Source of the DNA: Pseudomonadota bacterium
GTDB lineage: Bacteria; Pseudomonadota; Gammaproteobacteria; Steroidobacterales; Steroidobacteraceae
Assembly: GCA_018241525.1 (NCBI GenBank)
Contig: JAFEDR010000011.1
Location: 248,001-312,000, forward strand
Direction of reading: 5' to 3'
DNA length: 64,000 bases
Shown: positions 53,001-63,028 of the stretch, piece after piece
Numbering within the stretch: the stretch's first letter is position 1
How the letters are laid out: every line of letters starts with the position of its first letter
Translations under genes and position numbers: made by a program
The notes under the pieces: model-generated
Seen by the model: only the letters and a program-made list of their open reading frames with translations
Database searches by the model: none
Told to the model about the DNA's origin: nothing

Positions 53001-53637
53001 GCTCGCGGGCGGCGTCGACCTGGTGCTGATGGACTGCCAGATGCCGCTGCTCGACGGCTTCGACGCGACGCGCCAGATCCGCCAGCGCGAGCCGGCGGGC
53101 CAGCGCCTGCCGATCATTGCCCTGACCGCGAATGCGCTCGCCGGCGATCGCGACAGCTGCCTGGCGGCCGGCATGGACGATTACCTGTCGAAGCCGCTCG
53201 AGCCGGCGGCCCTCGCGGCGAGCCTCGCGCGCTGGGCGCCGCCTGGCATGCGGGCGCTGACCCCGGCGCCGGCCAGCGCCGCGGGCGCGGAGCCGGCCGA
53301 CGCCGCACCGGTCGACCTCGCCGCGCTCGCGGTGCTCACCGAGGGCGACGCGGGCTTCGAGCGGGAGCTGATCGAGGTGTTCATCGCAAGTGGCGACAGC
53401 GCGCTTGCCGCGCTCGTGGCCGCGCTCGCGGGTGGCGATCTCGGCGAGCTGCGGCGCCAGGCGCACGCGCTCAAGGGCGCGAGCGCAAACCTCCGGGCGC
53501 GGCCGCTCGCGGCGCGGGCCGAGGAACTGGAGGCGGCGGCGGTGGCGGGCGACCTCGATCGCTGCCGCGACGCGCTCGGCCTCCTGGAGCGGGACTACCG
53601 GCGTACCACGCGGTTCGTGGCCGCGCGGGTCGGCTGA
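50044..53637 (+). CDS. Hybrid sensor histidine kinase with two receiver domains and HPt
   Basis: 1197 residues from GTG at 50044; the nearest GGAGGG is 13 nt away, so the later ATG at 50080 is an alternative. Membrane helix about 20-42, periplasmic helical region to about 205, second helix about 206-226, HAMP, two PAS segments, HisKA H585 (FLANMSHEIRTPINGVIG), HATPase (GTGIGIPADRLDRLF type), a degenerate-looking receiver with D867, a receiver with D997 (LVLMDCQMP), and HPt with H1141 (QAHALKGASAN). It is an unorthodox BarA/ArcB-type phosphorelay protein. The next gene, convergent, is a REC-GGDEF protein. Confidence 0.93.
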   Translation: MAKPQARTASVRMKKQWGLTAKLLVVPVTSVTLLVAALAFTGFAQSRYREVARQDVARRVTEARRYAAVLGSAHGLHSQYLDLATARLAGTTGPHEQHGLHALLGATLDLTADVDDLARDPVIPPASARQLQAVSQALTDFQGALIRLRDEASSSEVRADVAASNVEFGQLTSALTAVIASAESRGDRSFSSLEGDVRRSLNLLAVVLLAVLGLTLALALWARRAVAGPLGAVAAAMRRFHADPAAVLALPPRTDDEVGEIVTGLQELAASVRERGRALEESARQLTDGNVALHNEVRERRVAEAQLRQSREFLEAAQAAGGIGVFDLDLDSQVLQGSASFFALQGIQPPNGKITQDQWLALVHPDDLEALVGAFTAAVASGGAYRAEYRLQRLDRTIRWVSSAGRVLHSGGGARRIVGSTMDITERKQAELALAATEARLERAVRGTSDGLVDLDLSRGRLWFAPRVAELLGYRPEQLPSTVRGFARLLAPGDFGRLLAATRMHLHQGAVHDVEFRIRDAAGAWQWLRLRARAAHDAASGAMILSGSLQLVTDRREQAAELERARAAAEQASRAKSEFLANMSHEIRTPINGVIGMTHVLLDTPLSDSQRECVEIVRSSGEALLALVNDILDFSKIEAGKMELEHIDFDARTVVDDALGSVALAALGKDLELVADVTERVPAAVHGDPGRLRQCLINLLSNAVKFTERGHVAVEVDAAADGEATLLTFTVSDTGIGIPADRLDRLFREFSQVDSSTTRHYGGSGLGLSIVKRLAELMGGQVGVTSSAGAGSRFWFTVRLAARATAPAPLPAPTATPVLVLDGQPLAARALARELAAAGCRATVAADETAFGAALATLPPDAIAMIDVRLLSGALAELLTRARHGAGAPRFVLLAPLGLAAAPPAGFDAMLSKPVRRQQLRACLAGLAAAAPTAQSDSAPVASGSGLRVLLVEDNAVNRRVAEHQLRKLGCLVSVACNGIEAVEAALAGGVDLVLMDCQMPLLDGFDATRQIRQREPAGQRLPIIALTANALAGDRDSCLAAGMDDYLSKPLEPAALAASLARWAPPGMRALTPAPASAAGAEPADAAPVDLAALAVLTEGDAGFERELIEVFIASGDSALAALVAALAGGDLGELRRQAHALKGASANLRARPLAARAEELEAAAVAGDLDRCRDALGLLERDYRRTTRFVAARVG

Positions 53638-53653
53638 GCGCGCGCAGTCGCGC

Positions 53654-54655
53654 TCAGACGCGCTCGCCAGGCGAGGACTCGGGCAGGCGCTCGCCGGTGA
53701 CCCGGTTCCGGCCCTGCTGCTTGCTGAGGTAGAGGCACAGGTCGGCCTGCGTCAGCAGGCGCTCGCCGACGCCGCCCTCCGGCCACGGCTCGCCGGTGCT
53801 GGCGACACCGAAGCTCGCCGTCACCCGCAACGTGCGCGACTCGTGCCGCACCTCGAGCGACTCGACCGCGGCGCGCAGCCGCTCGGCGACCGCGAGCGCG
53901 CGCTCGAGGTCGGTCTCGGGGAGCACGACCACGAATTCCTCGCCGCCGTAGCGGGCCACCCAGTCGACGTCGAGGCGCACCGTCTCGCGCAAGAGCGCGG
54001 CGCAGCAGCGCAGCACCGCATCACCGCTCGCGTGGCCGTGCGTGTCGTTGACCCGCTTGAAGTGGTCGACGTCGCACATCACGACCGACAGCGGCCGGCT
54101 GAAGCGGCGGGCGCGCGTGATCTCGGTCTGCAGCGCCTCGCCGAGGTGGCGCCGGTTGCTGACGCCGGTCAGCGCGTCGGTCAGCGACAGCCGCACGGCC
54201 TCCTCGCGCGCGACGCGCAGGCGACGCTCGAGCTCGGCGATGCGCCAGCCGGTCTTCATGCGGGCGAGCAGCTCCGCCTCGTCGACCGGTTTCGTCAGGT
54301 AGTCGTCGGCACCGGCCTCCAGGCCGGCGAGCACCGACTCGCGGGAATCGCGGCCGGTCAGCAGGATCGTGTAGATGTAGCCCGGCCACTCGCCGCCGCG
54401 CACCGCACCGACGACGCCAAGCCCGTCGAGCACCGGCATCTCCCAGTCGGTCAGCACCACCGGGAAGTAGCTCTCGCGCAGCGCCGCGAGCGCGGCCCCG
54501 CCGTCGGTCACGGCGACCACCTCGTAGCCGGCCTTCTTGAGGAGCCGCGAGGTCAGCAGCCGGGCCACCGGGTCGTCCTCCGCAAGGAGGACGCGTCGCG
54601 TGCCGCTCGCGGGCACGGGTTCGGACGGGACCAGCGAGGGGGCTTCGGCGCTCAA
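53654..54655 (-). CDS. REC-GGDEF diguanylate cyclase response regulator
   Basis: 333 residues. Receiver domain with phosphoacceptor D70 (VVLTDWEMP), then a GGDEF domain with GGEEF at 237-241. The inhibitory RxxD site is absent: the residue three before D231 is L228 (an Arg sits one position earlier), so product inhibition may be lost. It should make cyclic di-GMP when phosphorylated. A sigma-28-type promoter lies about 40-65 bp upstream of the ATG, tying it to flagellar expression. Confidence 0.93.
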   Translation of the reverse strand: MSAEAPSLVPSEPVPASGTRRVLLAEDDPVARLLTSRLLKKAGYEVVAVTDGGAALAALRESYFPVVLTDWEMPVLDGLGVVGAVRGGEWPGYIYTILLTGRDSRESVLAGLEAGADDYLTKPVDEAELLARMKTGWRIAELERRLRVAREEAVRLSLTDALTGVSNRRHLGEALQTEITRARRFSRPLSVVMCDVDHFKRVNDTHGHASGDAVLRCCAALLRETVRLDVDWVARYGGEEFVVVLPETDLERALAVAERLRAAVESLEVRHESRTLRVTASFGVASTGEPWPEGGVGERLLTQADLCLYLSKQQGRNRVTGERLPESSPGERV

Positions 54656-54694
54656 CGTCTCGGCTCGGCTGACAGGATTCGGGGACTCGCCCCT

Positions 54695-54721
54695 GTGTCG
54701 GCCGGTCGCCGGACAACTTTA
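54695..54721 (-). promoter_or_regulatory. Sigma-28 (FliA) promoter for the GGDEF gene
   Basis: On the minus strand TAAAGTTG (54721-54714), an 11-nt spacer, then GCCGACAC (54702-54695). The consensus is TAAAGTTT-N11-GCCGATAA; seven of eight and five or more of eight match with exact spacing. The transcript would start about 54688, leaving a leader of about 33 nt before the ATG. Confidence 0.7.
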
Positions 54722-54780
54722 AGTATTGCCCCCTACCCGCGACGCTGAGGGGCCCCGCCGGCGGGCCCCGGGGCGACCCC

Positions 54781-55710
54781 TCATTTCTTGCTGCAGAGCG
54801 TCACGTCGCCGCTCTTGGTATCGACTCGCACGCGCGCCGTTCCCGCGCCTTCCTGCCAGCTCATGCGCGAGCCGGGGCCGAACCCCTCGTGGGCGCCCTT
54901 GCGGCCCCCGCAGGTCGACAAGTCGCCGCTGAACGACTGCAGGTCGAAGGCGGCCGGCGGCATCGCGCCGCTGAAGTGGACCGAGAGGTCGCCGCTGACG
55001 GATTCGGCCTCGAGGCGGCCGTCCGCGGTGAGGTCCCCGGTCACCATGAAGTCGCCCGAGACGGTCTTGAAGCGGGCCCGGCTGAGGACGCCGGCGCTGA
55101 TGTTGCCGTCGCCGCTCACCGTGGTGACCGACACGTCGCCGCCGCCGCCGCTCGAGTTCACGTCGCCGCTGACCGTGCCGATCTCGATGACCTTGGTGTC
55201 CGGGCCCGCGGTCACGCGCACGTCGCCGCTGACGGTCCGCACGCGGAGCTCGCGCTGCGCGCTCGCGGCGACGTCGCCGCTGACGGTGTGCAGGTCCTGG
55301 TTGCCGCCGACGCCGGTGATGTGGAGGTCGGCGCTGACCAGGTTCACGGTGAGGCTGCTGCGCGCCGGGACCTTGACGACCAGGTTGGCCTCGCCGCTGT
55401 CGTGCCAGCCGAAATTCATGCCGCCCGAGTGCAGCTTGACGTTGACGCTCGTGCGCGTCCCGCTGCCGGTCACCTCGACCGCGTCGACGTCGCTGCCGAC
55501 GGTGCCGCTGACCGCGACCTCGGCCTTGTCCCAGCCGACCACCTCGATCTTGCCGGCGACGCTGTGGATCTCGACCTCGCCGGCGGCATCGGCCGGGCGG
55601 TGCTCGTCGACGCTGCGCGTCGCGGCCTGCAGCGCCGCCGGCCAGGCGCAGAGCGCGGCGGCGGCGGCGATCCCGGCCAGCAGCCGGGCGGGAGCGGTGA
55701 ACTGGGTCAT
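54781..55710 (-). CDS. DUF4097 beta-strand repeat protein, exported
   Basis: 309 residues with a signal peptide (LLAGIAAAAALCAWPAALQA). Repeats of the form VSGDVAAS, TVSGDVRVT, TVSGDVNSS, TVSGDGNIS, TVSGDFMVT, SVSGDLSVH and SFSGDLSTCGG define the DUF4097 right-handed beta-helix. Such proteins are adhesin-like or stress-response proteins of unclear role. The ATG overlaps the anti-sigma stop (ATGA), making a three-gene unit sigma-anti-sigma-DUF4097. Confidence 0.9.
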   Translation of the reverse strand: MTQFTAPARLLAGIAAAAALCAWPAALQAATRSVDEHRPADAAGEVEIHSVAGKIEVVGWDKAEVAVSGTVGSDVDAVEVTGSGTRTSVNVKLHSGGMNFGWHDSGEANLVVKVPARSSLTVNLVSADLHITGVGGNQDLHTVSGDVAASAQRELRVRTVSGDVRVTAGPDTKVIEIGTVSGDVNSSGGGGDVSVTTVSGDGNISAGVLSRARFKTVSGDFMVTGDLTADGRLEAESVSGDLSVHFSGAMPPAAFDLQSFSGDLSTCGGRKGAHEGFGPGSRMSWQEGAGTARVRVDTKSGDVTLCSKK

Positions 55711-56249
55711 GTGCGTGTCCTCGTGGCAAACGGCTCGGTGGTCCGGGCCACCGTGGAATAGAGCGCGAACTCCTGCTCGGTGGTGCTGCCGAGCAGCTCG
55801 AGCAGCACGCGGCTGTTGGGGTCGCGGCCGAGCGCGCGCCGGATGTCCTCCTGCGCGCTCTGGATCAGGTGCAGGTCGTGCTCGATCTCGGCCCGCGTCA
55901 CGGGCGAGAGCAGCGCCAGGCGCTCGCGGTAGGTCTGCTCGAGCGCGGCGCGGGTCGCGACGAGTTCTGCGTCGCCGCGCGTTTCGCGGCGGGCGATCAC
56001 GTAGCCCGTCGCGGGGCCCGCGGCGACCGTGGCGGGCGGGGCCGCGAGCCGCGCGCCGACCACGGCGCCGAGCGCCGCGAGCGCGAAACCCGCGGCGAGC
56101 GCCAGCGGCCAGCGGTGGCGCGCCGGCGCGGCCGGCCGGATCGCCGAGTCGATCGCCGGCCACAGGTCACGCGCTGGTGGCAGCTCGCGCGGCAGCGCCG
56201 CGAGCCGCGCGTCGAGCGCCGTCGATTCCAGCGGAGTCTCGTCGTTCAT
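55707..56249 (-). CDS. Membrane anti-sigma factor-like protein
   Basis: 180 residues. A short cytoplasmic part (LDARLAALPRELPPARDLWPAIDSAIR, about 10-38) precedes one membrane helix (WPLALAAGFALAALGAVVGARL, about 47-68) and a periplasmic helical part (TYRERLALLSPVTRAEIEHDLHLIQSAQEDIRRALG). Its ATG overlaps the sigma-factor stop and its stop overlaps the DUF4097 start, both as ATGA. By position it is the anti-sigma factor. No zinc motif is present, so it is not a ZAS-type domain. Confidence 0.78.
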   Translation of the reverse strand: MNDETPLESTALDARLAALPRELPPARDLWPAIDSAIRPAAPARHRWPLALAAGFALAALGAVVGARLAAPPATVAAGPATGYVIARRETRGDAELVATRAALEQTYRERLALLSPVTRAEIEHDLHLIQSAQEDIRRALGRDPNSRVLLELLGSTTEQEFALYSTVARTTEPFATRTRT

Positions 56250-56848
56250 GTCACCTCCGTCCCGAGCCCGAGCCGCGCGGTCAGCAGCTGGCGCGCCCGG
56301 AAGAGCTGCGCCTTGCTGGTCCCGACCGCGATGCCCAGCTCGCTGGCAGCCTCTTCGTGGCTGAATCCGTAGAGCCCGACGAGCACCAGCACGTGCCGGG
56401 CGCCGTCGGGCAGCGCCGCGATCGCGGCCTCGAGGTCGAGCGGCGGCGTGTCGACCGTCGTGCGCCGGTCGAGGGTCGCAGGATCCTCGTCGGTCGTGGT
56501 CTCGAGGCGCGCGGCGAGGCCGCGATGGCGCGCGAGCACCGCGTTCACGGCGATGCGGTGCAGCCAGGTGGAGAAGCGGCTGCGCGACTCGAAGGCCGGC
56601 AGCGCCCGCCAGGCGCTGATGAAGGCCTCCTGGGTGCAGTCCTCGGCGGTCTCCCGCTGGCCGCAGAGCCGCAGGCAGAGGGCATGCACCCGGCCGGCAT
56701 GGCGGCGGTAGAGCCGTTCGAAGGCGCGCCGGTCCCCGCGCGCCGCGGCCTCGGCCGCGCGCGCATCGTCGAGGGCCTCGCGGGCCGCCGCGTCGGGGAA
56801 ATCGACCACCTCGGCCAGGGCCGCCTGCATCCGCGCCTCCCTCCACAT
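56246..56848 (-). CDS. ECF sigma factor (RpoE-like)
   Basis: 200 residues (an ATG at residue 7 is an alternative start). Region 2 has AFERLYRRHAGRVHALCLRLCGQRETAEDCTQEAFISAW. SRFSTWLHRIAVNAVLARHR is region 2.4. Region 4 has LPDGARHVLVLVGLYGFSHEEAASELGIAVGTSKAQLFRARQLL. It heads the coupled sigma/anti-sigma/DUF4097 unit, probably autoregulated from its own promoter. Confidence 0.92.
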   Translation of the reverse strand: MWREARMQAALAEVVDFPDAAAREALDDARAAEAAARGDRRAFERLYRRHAGRVHALCLRLCGQRETAEDCTQEAFISAWRALPAFESRSRFSTWLHRIAVNAVLARHRGLAARLETTTDEDPATLDRRTTVDTPPLDLEAAIAALPDGARHVLVLVGLYGFSHEEAASELGIAVGTSKAQLFRARQLLTARLGLGTEVT

Positions 56849-56892
56849 CCTACGCGGATTGGAGGCGGCGACGGCCCGGAAGGTTTAGGCGG

Positions 56893-58057
56893 TCAGGCGG
56901 TCGCGGCGAGCGCCGGCGGGTCGGCGACCAGCGGCGGGATGGCGGTCGCGGCCATCGGCCGGCCGAGGTAGTAGCCCTGCACGTAGTCCGAGCCCGCGGT
57001 CTCGAGGAAGGCGAGTGCCCCGGGGGTCTCGACGCCCTCGGTGCAGACCCGCAGGCCCAGGTTGTGGGCGAGGTCGATCAGCGAACGCACGATCGTGCGC
57101 GCCTCGCCGCTCTGGTGCAGTTCCATGCCGAGCGACTTGTCGACCTTGAGCTCGTTGAACGGCATCCGGTAGAGCTGGGTCAGCGACGAGAAGCCGGTGC
57201 CGAAGTCGTCGAGCGACAGGCCGAAGTCCTTGACGCGCAGGCGCGTCAGGATGTCGCGGGTGCGGGCGGGATCCTCGAGCGCCGCGGTCTCGGTGATCTC
57301 GAGCATCAGGCGCGAGTTCGGCAGCTGGTGCGCGCGCATCAGGTCCGCCAGTCGGTCCGGGAAGTCGAGCTCGCGGACGAGGTGCGGCGAGAGGTTCACC
57401 GACAGGTCGAGGTTCGTGCCCTGCGCTCGCCAGAGGCCGAGCTGGCGGATGCCTTCCTGCAGCACGAAGTCGGTCAGCGCGGCGATCAGGCCGGTCTTCT
57501 CCGCGAGCGAGATGAACGCGTCCGGATAGACGAGGCCGAGTTCCGGGTGCTCCCAGCGGATCAGGCCCTCGACGCCGGCAACCGCCCAGCGGCCGTCGCG
57601 CAACGTGCACTTCGGCTGGTAGTGCACGAGCAGCTGCGCGCGGTCGATCGCGCGCCGCAGTTCCTCCTCGGTCGGCACGCGCGGCGCGCACAGGTGCTGG
57701 CCGAGGATCGCCTCGAGGTCCGCGAGCATGATCGGCTTCTGCAGGAAGCCGGCCATCTTGAGGCCGTGCGACAGGCCGAGCTGCTCGGCGCTCTGCAGCA
57801 CGCGCTGGTCCATGCCGCTCGAGATCAGGATCGTGGCCCGGGTGCCGAGCATGCCGAGCTCGCGGATCAGCTCGATGCCGTCGGTCTGCGGCATCTGCAG
57901 GTCCAGGATCATCAGCGTCGGCTGGAAGGCCCGCACCGCGTCGCGGAACTGGCGCGCATCGTTGGCGAGGCGCACCGAGTAGCCGACCGATTCGGCCACC
58001 TGGCCGACGAAGTCGAGAATGTCCGGCTGGTCGTCCACGACCAGCAGCCGGTTAGCG

Positions 58058-58068
<11 letters not shown>
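56893..58068 (-). CDS. REC-EAL cyclic di-GMP phosphodiesterase
   Basis: 391 residues. Receiver with D56 (LMILDLQMP), then an EAL domain with motif EGL at 167-169 (VAGVEGLIRWEHP), NLS, EITETA, DDFGTGFSSL, ELKVDKSL, TEGVET and VQGYYLGRP. All catalytic acidic, Asn, Lys and Gln positions appear present, so it should hydrolyse cyclic di-GMP. Its start overlaps the stop of the hybrid kinase by 11 nt, so that kinase is the likely phosphodonor. Confidence 0.94.
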
Positions 58069-60772
<2,704 letters not shown>

Positions 60773-60817
60773 GTTGCCGTGGAAACAGGAGCGCGGGGGG
60801 CAGTCCCCGCCCTCTCT

Positions 60818-60845
60818 GTATCGTCCGGCCGGCGCCCTGACTTGA
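60818..60845 (-). promoter_or_regulatory. Weak sigma-28-like promoter for hybrid kinase operon
   Basis: On the minus strand TCAAGTCA, a 12-nt spacer, then GACGATAC. Partial agreement with TAAAGTTT-N11-GCCGATAA, with spacing off by one. A hairpin in the leader (GCGGGG with CCCCGC arms) follows. Only suggestive. Confidence 0.25.
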
Positions 60846-60862
60846 CCGGCGCAGGCCGAGTG

Positions 60863-60890
60863 CAGGGAATCCCTGACCGGCCGGCCGGTC
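60863..60890. promoter_or_regulatory. Two adjacent palindromes
   Basis: CAGGGAATCCCTG (60863-60875) and a perfect 16-bp palindrome GACCGGCCGGCCGGTC (60875-60890) lie between the LuxR-type regulator stop and the hybrid kinase promoter region. The first could be a regulator site, the second a terminator-like stem for the regulator gene. Confidence 0.35.
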
Positions 60891-60902
60891 TTAAGTCGCG
60901 GC

Positions 60903-61613
60903 TCAGGCCGGCCCGGCTTCGCGTCCTGAGAACCAGTTCACGGCGTACTGCACGAGCTGCGACCCGGTGGCCAGGTTCAGCTTGCGCTTGATCCGCTGGC
61001 GGTGCGACTCGACGGTCTTGATCGACAGGTTCAGCGCCTCCGCCGCCTGCCGGGTCGAGAGCCCGCGGCCGATCATGTGCAGGATCTGCAGCTCGCGGTT
61101 CGACAGGCGGTCGATCGGGTTGGCCGAGATGTAGGCCCCGCCCGAGGCGAACTTCTGGATCATGCTGTTGCCGACCACCTCGCTGACGTAGATGCCGCCC
61201 TCGAGGACGCGCCGCAGCGCCACCAGGAACTGGTCGCTCGCGGCCTGCTTCATGATGTAGCCGTTGGCGCCGGCCGAGAGCATGCGCTCGGCGTAGATCG
61301 TCTCGTCGTGCATCGACAGCACCAGGATCGGCAGGCTGGCGTAGTGGGCGCGCGCGTCCTTGACGAGCTCGATGCCGTCGCCCTGCTTCAACGAGATGTC
61401 CACGATCACCACGTCCGGCTTCAGCTCGCGGATCGCGGCCTTCGCCTCGCGGGTGCTCTCCGCCTCGCCGCAGACGATCAGGTCCTCCTCCTGGTCGATC
61501 AGCCGGCGCAGTCCCTGCCGGACGATCGGGTGGTCATCGACGATCAGCACGCGGTGGCGGGGCTTGCTCGCGACGCCGGCGACTTCCTTGCGCGGGAACG
61601 GGGTGCTCGTCAT
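60903..61613 (-). CDS. LuxR/NarL-type response regulator
   Basis: 236 residues. Receiver with D72 (VVIVDISLKQGDGIEL) and a C-terminal LuxR HTH (LSNRELQILHMIGRGLSTRQAAEALNLSIKTVESHRQRIKRKL). It lies 23 bp after a kinase gene on the same strand and is the probable partner of one or both of the PAS kinases upstream. DNA targets are unknown. Confidence 0.94.
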   Translation of the reverse strand: MTSTPFPRKEVAGVASKPRHRVLIVDDHPIVRQGLRRLIDQEEDLIVCGEAESTREAKAAIRELKPDVVIVDISLKQGDGIELVKDARAHYASLPILVLSMHDETIYAERMLSAGANGYIMKQAASDQFLVALRRVLEGGIYVSEVVGNSMIQKFASGGAYISANPIDRLSNRELQILHMIGRGLSTRQAAEALNLSIKTVESHRQRIKRKLNLATGSQLVQYAVNWFSGREAGPA

Positions 61614-61636
61614 GTCGGTCTCCTGAAGGCCCTTCG

Positions 61637-63028
61637 TCAGTAGAGCGGGTAGGTGAAACTGAGCTCGCGGCTGCCGGACTCGCCCTGGCTGGCGGTCAGG
61701 GTGCCGTAGAGCATGCCGATTCGGTAGCGGACGCGCCGCAGCGCGTCCTCGGGAAACGGGTCGCCGCCGTCGTCGGTCAGCACGAACTGCAGCCGCTCGG
61801 CGTCCGCGTCGAGCGTCAGCTGCAGGCGCGTCGGCCCACCCGCGACCGCGGCCTCGATCGCATCGGCGATCGCGCGGAAAACGATCGGTGCCTGCTCCGC
61901 GCCGACCCGCGCCGCGACCTCGGCGTCGCAGGCGACCTCGCACAGCACGCCGTGGCGCGCCTCACAGTCGTGGGCGAGCGTGTCGAGCCCGATGGCGAGC
62001 CCGCCCGAGGCGAGCGCGAAGCCGCGCACGCCCTGCGCGAGTCGCCGGCAGTCGCCGACGGTGCGCGACAGCACCTCGACGAGTGCCGCCGCCGGGCCGG
62101 CGAGCGGCGAGCCCAGCTGGGCCGCCTGGCTCGCGAGGTTGCTGGCGAGCAGCGCCGCGCCGGCGAGGTCCTGGCCGAGCCCCTCGTGCAGCAGCCGCGC
62201 CAGGCGCTGCTGCTCGAGCTCGCTCGCCTCGAGCACCTCGCGCTCGAGCGCGCGCAGCGCCGAGACGTCGGTGCGCGTCCCGACCCACAGCCGCTCCTCG
62301 CCTTCGTGCAGCAGCGCCATCGACCGCCGCACCGGCAGCAGGCTGCCGTCGCGCCGGCGCTCGATCACCTCGCCCTGCCACTTCCCTTCCCGCGTCACGG
62401 TGCGCTGCACGTGGTTGCGCAGCCGCGAGTGCTCGGCGGGCGTCAGCCCGGAGAAGACGTGCGTGCTGCGGCCGATCAGCTCCTCGCGCCGCCAGCCGTG
62501 CATGCGCTCGATCGCACGGTTGACGAGCAGGATCGTGCCGTCCTCGCGCGCCATCGTTACGCCGTCGGCCAGCGTGTCGAGGATCTGCGAGTGCAGGCGC
62601 AGCTCGCGCTCGGTCTCGACCTGGTCGGTCACGTCGTCGACGATCGCGAGCACGCGCCAGGCATGGCCGTCGCGCCGGAAGATGCGGCCGTGGACCTCGA
62701 TCCAGAGAACCCGGCCCGCCGGGTCGCGCATGCGATAGCGCTCGGCCCGCAGCCGCGTGTCGCCGAAGGCGCCGCTCTCGAGCGTCGCGATCGCCCGCGC
62801 GCGATCCTCCGGCAGCAGGCACGCGCGCCACGCCTCGGGCGTGCCGAGCGAGGCCGCCGGGTAGCCGAACACGGTGACGCCGCCCGGCCGCCAGGTGACC
62901 GTGCCCCGCAGCACGTCGTGGTCGTAGACCAGCAGGCCGCTCGCCGCGAGCATCGCGTCGAGGTCGGCGGGGTCAATTCCCTGCGCCGCCGCCGGGGACC
63001 CGAAATCGCAGCGCAGCAGCTCAGCCAT
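61637..63028 (-). CDS. PAS-PAS NarX-type histidine kinase with degenerate ATPase domain
   Basis: 463 residues. Two PAS segments (about 30-140; 145-260), then HisKA_3-like LARLLHEGLGQDLAG with H281. In the ATPase domain the N-box region reads IADAIEAAVAGG (387-398), where the intact neighbour has IAQESLTNAARHAGA, and the glycine box is DDGGDPF. The ATP-coordinating Asn is missing. It may act as a sensor that regulates its partner kinase. Its ATG overlaps the stop of the next kinase by 8 nt (ATGGCTGA). Confidence 0.88.
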   Translation of the reverse strand: MAELLRCDFGSPAAAQGIDPADLDAMLAASGLLVYDHDVLRGTVTWRPGGVTVFGYPAASLGTPEAWRACLLPEDRARAIATLESGAFGDTRLRAERYRMRDPAGRVLWIEVHGRIFRRDGHAWRVLAIVDDVTDQVETERELRLHSQILDTLADGVTMAREDGTILLVNRAIERMHGWRREELIGRSTHVFSGLTPAEHSRLRNHVQRTVTREGKWQGEVIERRRDGSLLPVRRSMALLHEGEERLWVGTRTDVSALRALEREVLEASELEQQRLARLLHEGLGQDLAGAALLASNLASQAAQLGSPLAGPAAALVEVLSRTVGDCRRLAQGVRGFALASGGLAIGLDTLAHDCEARHGVLCEVACDAEVAARVGAEQAPIVFRAIADAIEAAVAGGPTRLQLTLDADAERLQFVLTDDGGDPFPEDALRRVRYRIGMLYGTLTASQGESGSRELSFTYPLY

